From NCBI GenBank assembly GCA_934047225.1, contig OW203990.1, forward strand, positions 26,763,045 to 26,827,044: a DNA stretch of 64,000 bases. Reading direction: 5' to 3'. Of the stretch, positions 1-12,900 are shown one piece after another. The translations under genes and the position numbers were made by a program. The notes beneath the pieces are model-generated. The model saw only the letters and a list, made by a program, of their open reading frames with translations. It ran no database searches and was not told where the DNA came from. Position 1 is the first letter of the stretch. Each line of letters begins with the position of its first letter. Origin of the DNA: Ypsolopha sequella. Lineage: Eukaryota; Arthropoda; Insecta; Lepidoptera; Ypsolophidae.

Positions 1-127
1 ACAATAGTAGTTTATGCTACAAGGGCGAAAAGGAATAAATTACGAGGACGATTTAAAACACGAGCGTAGCGTTTTAAACGTAACCGAGTAATTTATTGCT
101 CTTACGCCCGTGTATCATACTACGTTT
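1..127. repeat. MITE-like inverted repeat at the window edge
   Basis: The segment is an imperfect palindrome. A left arm around 10-47 (TTTATGCTACAAGGGCG followed by AATAAATTAC) is matched in reverse complement by GTAATTTATTG and TTACGCCC around 89-112. No coding potential is visible. It is probably a short non-autonomous DNA transposon in an intron of the gene whose exons begin at 937; its outer border may lie outside the window. Confidence 0.5.
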
Positions 128-644
128 TTCAATGCATAGTGTGAGGAAATAAAACAAATATAATCAAAGAAAATAATTTAATTATTAAAGTTGAAAGTTA
201 CATTGTTACAATTTTGCAAGTTAATGATTGGCTCAAAAGGACTGTATCCAGAGCCATTAAACAGTGGAAAAAAAAAGTAGAACATTTATTGTACACAGGA
301 AAGGTTGCAGGTTAGCCAACTTCTCGTAAATAAATAAATTAAAAAAAAAACCCTAGGGCAAAATAATCGACTTTCTGTTCGGTTTTGATGCATACAAAGT
401 GGGCCTTTACGAGCACTTGCATTGAAAAAAATACAAACTGATATTGCAGGAGACGTGTTCATTAGACATATCTCTTTATCCTTATTCTTTATTGTACATT
501 CGTTAGGGTGCATGAAACGAGCCTCCCAGAGGGGCGGAAACTGATATTGTATTTATGAACCTCTGATTACCCCAAATACACCGCACAGACAAATCATTTC
601 ACTTGAACTGGTAGGCTTCGGCCTTATGAGCTTTCTCAGAATAT

Positions 645-880
645 AAAAATCTTATTTTGACTTGACAAACTCAAACTCAAACGTTTATTGCACAAAGTTA
701 TGTTTTGCGGGTTTCGCAAACAAATACCCCTGATACAAATTAACATTATATAATTTCAGTATAGAAACGCAGAAAGAAAATTAAATCTGGATGTGAGGAT
801 CTCTGAACCGAGGTTCGAACCCGGGACCTCTCGCTTACCGGGCGATTGCTCTAACCACTGAGCTATCCAGGTCTCAACAC
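645..880 (-). mobile_element. tRNA-derived SINE, minus strand
   Basis: Read on the minus strand, the 873-785 part looks like a tRNA: an A-box-like TAGCTCAGTGGTTAGAGC, an anticodon-stem-like region and a B box GGTTCGAACC. The acceptor ends do not pair as in a functional tRNA, and a non-tRNA body follows, ending near 655 in GAGTTT repeats. That is the layout of an insect SINE, not a tRNA gene. It lies just upstream of the exon at 937. Confidence 0.7.
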
Positions 881-936
881 AACTCGTGAATTTACCGATG
901 TGCTTTCCCATACTACCGCTGATACCTTTATTACAG

Positions 937-3900
937 ACGTTAGAAGAAGCGACTAAACTCCCGTGGTGGCGACTACCTTCCGCTGCGTTGGAGCCAGCTC
1001 TCGATCGATTCTTTGCGGAGCATCATAGTATCGCTACTGCGTACCATACCTTGACTCAGTTTAGGTAAGTCAATACCTGATTATTATATACGGGGTGTTA
1101 ACTGGCGATAGTACACGTCCATACCAACTACTATTCGTGAAAAAAAAATGGAGAAATCGAGAAAAAAGAAACAGTTGTCTCATAGAATAAAATAATAGAA
1201 TAGAATAAGTCTTTATTTGCATTGATAAGGGTACAAAATAGTGGTGTTATAAATTATACAGAAAAATGAGCGCCTTAATCAGCTAATATTAATTTAGCAT
1301 ACAAATGTTGGTTAATGAAGTTAAAACCTTAATATATTTAATTAATTTAGCATGCTTGTCAAATCTCAAATGAGGTCCTAAAAAAAAGAAAAAATTAAAC
1401 AGATTACATTCACACAATGTCACATCCTACAAATTATCGAAATGTTTTAATTAAAGTCTTTATTATAATTTCTTATTATTCTAAGTAAGCTTTCTGACTA
1501 TAATAACATTTCTCTAATAGCCATTGTTTTAATTTATATTTAAACATATTTAGAGGAAGCTCAACCATTTCTTTTAGCAATTTATTATATATTTTAATGC
1601 ACATAACATAACAGTTTCTTTTATACCATTCAGTCCTAGGCTTACAGTCAAGAACTAATCTGTTGGAGTTTCTTGTATTTCTGGGATACAGATCACTTGC
1701 TTTTTTAAACATATAAAGATTTTTTTTCACAAATAATGCTACTTCAAAGTTGTAGAGGCTCGGAAATGTGAAAATTTTCAATTTTTTAAACAGTGGCTGA
1801 CATGATTCTGTTTGTGTTACTCCGCATATTGCCCTAATACACTTCTTTTGTGCTATAAAAACCCGCGTACAGTCTACACCCTTGCCCCAAATGATAAGCA
1901 TGATACAGTTTGGTGAAGTAGCTATGTAACTTTTCCATAGATAACCCCCAGTATTGGGATTACTACTTAACCTAGTTACATTAATACACAATCAACAAAA
2001 ACCCATAGGGTTTATCAGTGATTGCGGAGTTCGGTACTTATATTAAATTATAGTAGCAATAGGTAAGCATCTCACAACCATAGCTGGGTGGTGATCGCGG
2101 TCGGTCCGCACACACAACACGCTTCAGCCTGCCCGTGTGTAAGTTGGTATGTTTTGTTGTTATAAAATTTTCATCTTTTTTCCAGGCTAGTCCTATTCGC
2201 CAGTGAACTGTCAATCCACCCGGCCATCAACGTGTACTTCAGTCGTCCCGCAGCGAGTGACAAGCGTCTGTCAGCGATATCGCTGTGGGTGCGCGCCATG
2301 TCTGCGCCCACGTTACAAGGTCACGTCGCGGACGCTACGGTCAAGTTATTGGACGTCCTGACGAGGATAGGTTAGATTATACATACTCTAGCTATTCTAG
2401 GATAGTCTCTCAACGCGGCAAGGTATGTCACCCGGGTGTACTGGAGCAAGTGAAGATGTGCTAAGTTTCTTGCCCTTCTTCTTAGCAAGACTAATCGAAT
2501 GGGCGGAGGTAGGCATGTATTTATATATGTAACCTATTAGTATGTAGTATATAGGATGGGATTTGGTCATTGAACCTTGTTCCTAGTCCCTGGTCGGGTC
2601 TCCGGTATGGGTTCGGGCGGCTGATTGGATTTTACCTTGTATAATATATATTTTACCTATCATTTTAATCGTAAATATATTGCTACATAAATTAAATAAA
2701 CCTTTAATTTAGTTCATGTACATTTATTATTTTATTACATATATTTTCTTTATTAGATTAAATTTGACGTGTAAAAAGTGTATATATCTATACCTGCTTT
2801 GCAAAATAAACTATTTGAATTTGAATTTGAATTTGTGCGTGCCGGAGCGCTAAGTGTGGCGGCGGCGGCGGCCGTGCCTGCTGGTCGTGCCATGCGCCCA
2901 AACTAAACTGTTGTCGGATGCGCCCCTTACGCGAGCCTTTCGTACAATCAATAAGGTGGCGAAAACATTGACGTGTTTCATTGCTCTTTGAATGAATTCA
3001 CAAAAGCTACAATTGTGTCGATTCGGCTAAACACAATTTAACTAATTTGACAGAACTAAACTTAATTTGAGCCTTCTGTCTTTTTCTTTCCGTATCGAAA
3101 AGACAAAGACAGAACGCTTAAAATAAGGTTAGTCCTGTCAAATTAGTTAAATTGTGTTTAGCCGAATCGACACCAATGTGTGTTTTGTGTTATGCGTAAA
3201 TTAGGTCTAAATCTTTGTGTTATCTCTGTTATTTTCTATTGTGTATTTTTTAGTTTTTTGTATTTTTGTTGATAATTGTATAATTTTCAAGTTAGTAGCT
3301 ACTCTATCGTCTTAGGTTAGTCCTGTAAAGATATAAGTCAAATAAATAAACTATCAAGATGGATGAGTCATCCTGCCGCGGATAACAACACTCGAACTTT
3401 GGGACTGGATGCCCAACATTTTGATTTCTGGAGTATTTTTTTTTTTGTTCATCTATGTCAATGGACGCTTTTTAGGGTTCCGTAGCCAACAAGGGACCCT
3501 TATAGGTTCGCCATGTCCGTTCGTCTGTCTGTCTGTCTAACTGTTCGTGGCTTAGCTCGGAGACTCTTAGTACTAGAAAGCTTTAATTTGGTAAGGGTAT
3601 ATATAAGGAGACATTTATTTATGCAGCCAAATTCTTACCGGGGGCTTGTTAAGTGACCAGTATCACGTATCAATAACACTTTTTGTTAATTTCGAAAAAT
3701 AAAACGTTGACCTCCCATAGTAGTCGACTCGCGGCTGGACTTGGCGGCGGCTGGGCGTGTGTAGGGAATACGAAAAATGTAATCTACGAATTTCTCAAAA
3801 AGGGTCATCGAACCTTGATACTGAGCACTTACTGAGTCTTCAGTATGAATTTGGCTGCATAAATAAATATCACCTATTTTTACTTTTCTAGTGACTATTT

Positions 3901-6900
3901 CTTCACCGCCCAAAGGTTGGCTGGAAGAAATCGCTTTAAGTGATAAGTCCGCTTTTGTACAAAATTATGTTTTCAATACTCTGTTTTCTTTCATATGTCT
4001 TTTGTGTACAATAAAGTGTCAATTCATTCATTCATTCATTCATTCACCTTGTATATTAATCACGCCGATCACGGTAACACCTCCGACACCCTCTCGGAGT
4101 CACACATATTTACTCGTATTTTGTTTTGTCTACTTCTAAAAGCTGCTTATGTGTTAATTATTTTAATTTAGTAATTTGTTCCAGCTCCATCATTATCAAG
4201 TACGGAGTGTGAAGTGGAAGGGTTGCTGAGTCGAGCCATCACCATACTGTGTACGGAACCCGCCGGCACCACGTCACTTCCTGTAAGGTCCTTGACAATC
4301 TAAAAAACTAATCTACAAAACTAATCTTAAAAAAAATCTTGCTTACGAAATATCTGTACTCACTAGATGATTTTTTTCTTTGACAATACTTGACGTCCTG
4401 GATCTTTGTCCTACCTAATACTTTTGACATAAATTTGATAACTAGTAGACATTTTATTACCATTACTATTTATTTATTAACATTGCATTAAATTAAGAAC
4501 CTGATACATACAATGTCATTATAATTTTAAGATTTGTAAAATATGTTAATTATAAGATTATTTTTCTAATACAATGTAAATTGTTTGAAGAATAAATAAA
4601 CTGAAACTGAATAGCCCGGTCTACATCTACCGTATCCACGTTTCGGTTTGGACCAGTCTGTTAATTGCTATAATTATTCACTACCAGGAACGCGGAAATT
4701 ATTGGGTGCTTACCTATAAAATTGGCCAACTTTTACAGATTCATGAGTTCATAATTCCTGTAATTCAATAGATATTTCCATTATTTGTTTTGTTTGAAAG
4801 TTGATTTCAAGGTTTTACATCTACGTGTTAAATTTTGTTTTTATTTTCAGTTTGATAACCAAAATTAAATATTTAAAAACAGTTCGTCCTAAATGTCTAC
4901 CATTTCCATGATAAGATTCGTAATATTTTTTTACTCATTGGTGCATGCCCGACCGGGGATCGAGCAGTGGGTCTACCGCGTAATTCTCATTTTCATCAAC
5001 ATCAACTTGAGATTGAAATTTGACGTGCTTGCGACGACGCCCGCCTAACATGCCATCTCTTTTGCTCGCGTTGAATTTCGCATGCATTTGCTTGAAGTTG
5101 ATACAAATGAGAATTACGCGGTAGAGCCCTTGGTCTCAAGATTGAGAGGCCAACGTTCTGCCGCCGCTACTAAGTTAGCTATAATTTGTCCAGGTATGGG
5201 AGAAGTGGGTATCGAGCGCCCCGGCAGCGATCATCAGGTCGTGTCTGTCGGCGGTGGCGACGCTCACTGTGTTTGAACACTACGCCGCTCTTGCAGACGC
5301 TACCGTCCAAGCGTATCTATTAGCTAATGGTGAGTTTACTAAGTACTGGCTACAATTAATGTTGTGTTAGTTGTCTGATGTTGTATTGGATGACTCTAAT
5401 GAGGTTATCTGTGGAGGTTGACTCTGTGGGATTCTCGCGGAGAATGGCGTATCTGGACTGTCAAGCAAGACTCAGCAAGAGTCGTTGAAAATGTAAATAA
5501 AGAAGATTAAAATACCTATTAAAATACCTAGAAGTTTTAATACATTGTATAATACTAAACCTCATTGACTGGCTATCGGCAGATGCGACTAAGCTTCCTT
5601 CTAAGAGGCGTCGTTACACGCGAACCTTCATACAAACGCTGTCACCAGTGGCGTATTTTAGGATATGGCGCCCTGGGCCTGTAAGGTTTGGCGCCCCATA
5701 AATCAAAGAGAAAGGAGCAAAAATATTTCAATTGTAAAATAAAATCCAGCAGTGTGTTGATATGGGTTGTGATGATGAGAATGAAAAACTAAACAAATAA
5801 AGACAATTTATTTAATATTTACATATTTTCCATTTATAAAATATAAAATAACATATATAAAATAAAGTCAAAAAGCAATATACTTTATACCTTGGACGAA
5901 TAAACCAGATAGGTACCAAACGATTGATAATGAAAGACTCCCAAAGGTGAGCGCGAGGTGCAGCTTGCGCCGTTCCTCGCAGCCTGCCGCCCCGGGCAAT
6001 GGCCCTTTTAGCCCTAGGGTAAATACGCCACTGGCTGTCACCACATTCTGGGGTGTCTATGAAATGTTATAATATTTTAGGCTGAGTCCATTAAAATTAT
6101 CTAGGCCTATGTTTAAGTTGAACTAAAAATCGTGAAATTTGAGTTATATCTTACGTTATTAAATTTAACGGTTTTTTTTACCAAAAGTGTAGCCGAATGT
6201 GCCTTTATTGATTTGGATAAAATCAAAAAATTAATACGAGTCAAAACATCGAAAATGTTATCTATATTAACCAAAAATAATGTTTTAAAACGTCCACAGT
6301 CTCGCTAAAATGTGGTTTCTCCTGAAACAAGTTTTCAATTTTGCGCTCGCGACGAAATCGGCACGATTGTATTGTCCTCGCAAGTTTCATGGAGCGTGCA
6401 CCTTATAGCGAAATGAAACAGCATGACATATGGCCACGCCCACAACTGAGTTGGTCGCCTCATGATATATTTTTAACGCATTAACGATATTTTTGATGGT
6501 CGTAGATAAAGTATTGTGTGCAACTGAACATAATTAGACATTGGGACACTCGTGCATTATTATTTGTCCTCGTCGTACTCATGTCCCAATGTCTCAAATT
6601 ATGATACAGTTGCATAAAATACTATTATTTTAGGCTTGTTCCAGGGGCTTTAAATCAACAATCAAGCTACTTATTTTAGTACAATTTTAAACCATAAGAC
6701 AATGTTATAAGAACTGCCATTTAATTCAACTCGGTTCATCTGTCCACAGAATCTACGGGGTGGTCAGAAGTGACGCACCGCTGGCGGGAGGGTCACTGGC
6801 ACGACGCGCACCCCCTGGCGACGCGCGGGCGGCTGCACGCCGCGTACGGGACGAGCATGGCGCACGCGCAATCGGACTGTGCCGTCCGGACCGCGCTGCT

Positions 6901-9900
6901 GGCGTTACCGGCGTTGACTCTCAACTTGTTAGTTTGTTTTGTGTTTTTTTTTAACTTTATTTGGTTTTCGTTAGGACGCTGGACTTTCAATCTTGAGATT
7001 CGAGTTTGAATCCTGCCTGCTGGTCTAAAAAGCGTGTATTTGTGAACGATGTGTGACGATAAGGCTAAACCCTTATCTCTTTGATCGTTCTAGTTACAAT
7101 CCACACTCGAAAGCACCTCTGCACTCCCCTTTAAGCTTTGATGGCCGATCAGTGATCCTATTTATAAGCCGTAGGTAGACTACATTTTTAGGGTTCCGTA
7201 GTCAACAACAAGGAACCCTTGTAGTTTTGCCATGTCCGTCTGTCTGTCTGTCTGTCTGTCCGCGGTTTAGCTTAGAGACTATTAGTACTAGAAAGCTGTA
7301 ATTTGGTATGGGTATACATATTTATCACGCCGATAAAGTGGTACAGCATAATTTTGAAAAAAAAATATTTTTAGGGTGCCTCCCCTACACGTAAAGTGGG
7401 GATAATTTTTTTTCTCGTTTATCGCCTCGTGTAGAGTGTCGTTGGATAGGTAATTTAAAAATACGGGGGGTGTGAGAACACCATTTTTCGATCCAGGGTT
7501 CCGTTTGCGAAATATTAAGCTTAAAAGTGTTAATTTTTGTTAAAGTCAAGTGTCCCCCCCCCTTTCTAGCGAAACGGTTGTATTAATTACGGTTGTACTA
7601 AATTAAACTATGGTGATGTAGTGTATGGAGACTGCTTGCTATCCAGATCTAACCGACTAATACAACGTGTACAAAACGCATGTACACGCTTCTGTTACAA
7701 TGTTCCACCTCGTGCACACGTTACGCCTTACCTAAATGAATGTAAGCAATTAAAGATGGCTGCACGTCGTGACTTACATTTTGCTGTTCTGTTGTTTGGT
7801 GTAATAAAACATAAACATCCAAAATATCTATTTGATAAACTGTTGTGGTCTTCTGATGTTAATAAATATTCCACTAGGGCATCTGCATATCTTTTGATTG
7901 TTCCAAGACATCAAACAGCTAGGTTCAGGGGAAGTTTTAGGTACAGGGATTCAAAGGTGTGGAATGACCTGCCCCCACCTATTCGAGAATGCAAGACGAA
8001 GGCTAATTTTCGAATTAAACTCAAGTGCTATTTAATTGAAAATCAAATAACGATGCCTTGATATGAAATAATCTATTTATTATTTTATAAATATGCATTT
8101 TTAAAAGTATTTTTGCTATTATTAGTTTATTTATTTCAGATTTACATATTTACTTATTAAACAACTACAATTTATTTATTTTTCTTATAATTTTTATGTA
8201 TTTTATGCTATACGCTTTTTATTTTATTTTAAGTTTGATATTATTATGTTATAGTTATTAGTTTTAATTTTAGTAGGATCCAGCAGAATACCAGCGCTGT
8301 GGCTTCGGCTGTGGCATTAAGCTGAGCTGGACTCCTTTTTCATAACCACAGAATATGGCTATTTCGTTTTTAATTTGTTTTCTTTTTTGTTTTGTTTTCT
8401 GTGGTGTCTGAAATAAAGCTCTTTTCTTTCTTTCTTTCTATTTGGAGACGTGAAAAAAATCACGGCAGTAGTATACATAACGAAATTAAAAGAAAAACTA
8501 TCACAGCTAAGTAGGCTTTACAAGTTAACGACTACAGATCGCGCTAAACTTTTAGTCCCCTCTAAACACGGGGCGATTCGCATCAGCATAAACAAAATGC
8601 ATGGGCCGTTCTCGGGAAGAGCAACTTCCGAGCGTACCAGAAGTTTGGCGCGATCTGTATTAGTCGACATACTTATAAAATGTACTTGGAGAAGAAGTCC
8701 GCATATTGTGTCAACGTATCAAATCGGCTAGGGCGTGTTTCAAACGTATCAAATCGGCTGGGGTGTGTTTCAAAAGTATCAAATCGGCTGGGGCGTGTTT
8801 CAAACGTATCAAATCGGCTGGGGTGTGTTTCAAAAGTATCAAATCGGCTGGGGCGTGTTTCAAACGTATCAAATCGGCTGGGGTGTGTTTCAAAAGTATC
8901 AAATCGGCTAGGGCGTGTTTCAAACGTATCAAATCGGCTGGGGTGTGTTTCAAAAGTATCAAATCGGCTGGGGCGTGTTTCAAACGTATCAAATCGGCTG
9001 GGGTGTGTTTCAAAAGTATCAAATCGGCTAGGGCGTGTTTCAAACGTATCAAATCGGCTGGGGTGTGTTTCAAAAGTATCAAATCGGCTGGGGCGTGTTT
9101 CAAACGTATCAAATCGGCTGGGGTGTGTTTCAAAAGTATCAAATCGGCTAGGGCGTGTTTCAAACGTATCAAATCGGCTGGGGTGTGTTTCAAAAGTATC
9201 AAATCGGCTGGGGCGTGTTTCAAACGTATCAAATCGGCTGGGGCGTGTTTCAAACGTATCAAATCGGCTGGGGCGTGTTTCAAACGTATCAAATCGGCTA
9301 GGGCGTGTTTCAAACGTATCAAATCGGCTAGGGCGTGTTTCAAAAGTATCAAATCGGCTAGGGCGTGTTTCAAACGTATCAAATCGGCTGGGGCGTGTTT
9401 CAAACGTATCAAATCGGCTGGGGCGTGTTTCAAACGTATCAAATCGGCTGGGGCGTGTTTCAAACGTATCAAATCGGCTAGGGCGTGTTTCAAACGTATC
9501 AAATCGGCTGGGGCGTGTATCAAAAGTATCAAATCGGCTGGGGCGTGTTTCAAACGTATCAAATCGGCTGGGGCGTGTTTCAAACGTATCAAATCGGCTA
9601 GGGCGTGTTTCAAACGTATCAAATCGGCTGGGGCGTGTATCAAAAGTATCAAATCGGCTGGGGCGTGTTTCAAAAGTATCAAATCGGCTGGGGCGTGTTT
9701 CAAACGTATCAAATCGGCTGGGGCGTGTTTCAAACGTATCAAATCGGCTGGGGCGTGTTTCAAAAGTATCAAATCGGCTAGGGCGTGTTTCAAACGTATC
9801 AAATCGGCTAGGGCGTGTTTCAAACGTATCAAATCAGCTGGGGCGTGTTTCAAACGTATCAAATCGGCTAGGGCGTGTTTCAAACGTATCAAATCGGCCA

Positions 9901-12900
9901 GGGCGTGTTTCAAACGTATCAAATCGGCCGGGGCGTGTTTCAAACGTATCAAATAGGCTGGGGCGTGTTTCAAACGTATCAAATCGGCTAGGGCGTGTTT
10001 CAAACGTATCAAATCGGCTGGGGCGTGTTTCAAACGAATATGTTATTCGCCTTGTCGTTTGAAGTGTATTTATTTATTTATGTTTTTCAACAGATACACA
10101 CTTATGGTTTACAAATACAAGATATAACAAAGCAAGCCACAATGAGCATATTGGATGCACAACAGAACAACACAACATTCACAACATATAACTTAAAAAA
10201 TTATACAAATAAAATAAAAGAAGAAGATGATAATTTAGAAACCATAACTATTAGAGTATACTTAATTTGAATTTTCTAAATGAAAAGGAAAACAAATCAA
10301 AGGCTCGAGAATATTTTACAAAATGTTCGTTATGCTGTCTGCACATTATATTTATAATGGAGTATTTATTCACCAACATTGGTTCGAGCTGAACGAAGAT
10401 AAAATGGACGGTAGTTAACTCTTAGGTAGTTAGTCTAACTATATTGTATCAGCCACTAGGTCACTGACACCTCGGAGATTCGTGTCACAAAATAAATACT
10501 ACCAGAAGGCCGCCTCGACGACGGAGCGAAAACAGATGCATAGACGCGTACGTATGATGATCTCGGCAGAATTTCGTATTGGCATTCACTCGACTATATC
10601 CGAGATCGTCGTATGTACGCGTCTATGTGTGCGTGCGCCTGTTTTCGCTAGTTATGCGGAGTAAACCTTCTGTAAGTGGTTATTTTGTGTTCGTGTTATG
10701 ACGATTCTTTTCTTATGCTATGTTACGTACGTAAAGTAGAACCGTTTATACAGGGTGTTAAGTTGAAGCTGCGGAAGCCGAGCGAAAGTTGTTCGTCCAA
10801 CTTCCCGTGAAAAAAAATTGTGAAATCAAAAAAAAAAAACTGTTGTTTTATACATTTTGGTCGGGTAGCCAGGTAACTTTTTCTGGAACAACTGTTTTTT
10901 TCACGATTTGGAGTTTTTCTCCATAGTATAAGTTGTTCGTATAGACGAGTACTATCGCCAGTTTTCGACTTCCGCAACTTCATCTTAACACCCTGTATAA
11001 TGCGAATAGTCGATACACGCTTGTGCACACACACACACACGCGCGCGGCGAATAAGCGATACTGACCCTTACTGAGTACTGCATGCACCTGATCTGTGGG
11101 CGATGACAAACTCGGAGGGGGAGGTGAGTGTCGCTTCTTTATGAAGTAATACTGTATATTGTTTGTCCGCAGCGTGGAGTCAGAGCCGATACTAGCGCTT
11201 TGGATATGCTACACGTGTCGCGTGGCGTGGCGTACGGGACGCGAGGCGACGGACGTCGGCGAGGATTGCGTCGCAGCGGCAGAGAGCATGCTGCACGCGT
11301 GGGCAGAGACCAAGCGGAGGAGCTTGCTCAAGGCTATCACGCTGCAGGGGACTGCTGACCAGCCGACGCATAAGTTAGTATCTCTCTCTCTCTCGCTCTC
11401 TTCATCTCTTCTGTCTGTAGCCGACTCCACTGCGGCATAACATAACTCCAGTGGATCCGAGGACTTCACAAAGACTACCGTGTACCAACAGGCACCACCA
11501 CCAAGGTCATGCCCATAGCCATGGGTACCGGTATTTGTATTTATGTATTTATGGAAAAAAATGACATCAGCATTCGTGTTTAGGAAGGAGCACTCATTAT
11601 CCAACCGACAAGGACGAATGTATTGACTGTGATAGCCCTAATGAGCCAAAGGGCTGTTACAGGGTCATCAAATTTGAAACCACAGTGAGGGGCCACAACC
11701 CCGATACTGAAACCCCACGCCCCCAATGTTCACGTAGACAAAGCTTGTCCATGTGTAGCTTTTGAGTATAGGTAAAGAACCGGTCAAGTACAAGTATGAC
11801 TCGTTCCCTGAGGTTCCCGTACCGTTATATCAACTATGTTAGCAGACTTGAAGGGTTTGAACAAAAAAATACAAAGTTATCATTACTTACAAAATGTATG
11901 AAATCAACAGCAAAATTAAGTTGGTCGAGTATTATGCCATTCAGATTTATTCGATAGAGATGAAATTAAAGGATTTGTCAGTTAGTTTGGTCTTGGTCAA
12001 GAGCCCACCGCGAGATGAGTGAAACGATTTGTCAGTTATACGGTATATAACATAACTTCGGCAATCACGGCTATAAAGCTGCCTCCATTTTTACACCTAA
12101 GCTACATTGTTCTCACTTAAATTGAAACTTGCTAAAATCTTCCGAAAAATGTTTACACGAATGACAGCTCCCAAATGGACATTGCTTCAAATCGCATGAA
12201 GTCGCATCAGCTCATGTTCGTGCAGAGTTTGCATTTCATTTGTTATGTTGGTAATAAATGAATCGCATCGATGCAGTTTTCAAAGACAAACTTAAAAATA
12301 AAAAGTAGTACCGAACAACTCAATAGATGGCGCAGACTGTACAAAAAGTGTAAAAAAATGTATTTCTGGCAACACTGTATTTTTTTGTTTTTCACCATTT
12401 CTTTAGGCAAAAATCGGCAAAATTGACACTTCGTTTTGTGTGCGCTGGTGATTTAGTAGTTTTCTTTTCTTTTTATTGATATTACTCAACGGACCTTGAT
12501 ATCTTTTGGGTTCTGACAAACCTTGCTATACAGGGGCAGGTTCATAAACTAGGGGACGCGACACGGGTTCGAAATTGTATAAGCTATCTTGCTGTCAGGG
12601 TTTGAACGTGACGAAATATTTCTTTGTGAAGGTAGAAAGAAAGAAAGAAAGAAAGAAAAAATTTATTTGCATAAATTGTGGTATACATAAAGATGGTGAG
12701 GTACACAAAATTTGTTCAGCACAGTTTACCTTATTCAGGCATGCAAATTTTAGATTAGGTATACATTTTATAATATCTATTCATAAAGTTTCTATAATAA
12801 CATCACTAATTTCTAAGTAACTATAAATTTAAATTATTATTACATACGGCTTGAACACTCACGTGTGATTGTTGTTGACTATATGCAAGTGTTCAAGCCG

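Noticed and set aside
785..873. Functional tRNA gene
   Set aside because: A and B boxes are present but the acceptor ends do not form a proper stem and a SINE body follows; the same applies to 17105, 22087, 42236 and 57985.
8708..10035. CRISPR array
   Set aside because: Units are continuous tandem repeats with no spacers, in a eukaryotic intron.
8680..10062. Long open frames of 416-460 codons on both strands
   Set aside because: They exist because the 30-bp unit is a multiple of three and stop-free in several frames; three overlapping frames on two strands cannot all be genes, and the array lies in an intron.
11209..11604. 131-codon minus-strand ORF
   Set aside because: Antisense shadow of the G+C-rich exon 11173-11373 and its flank.
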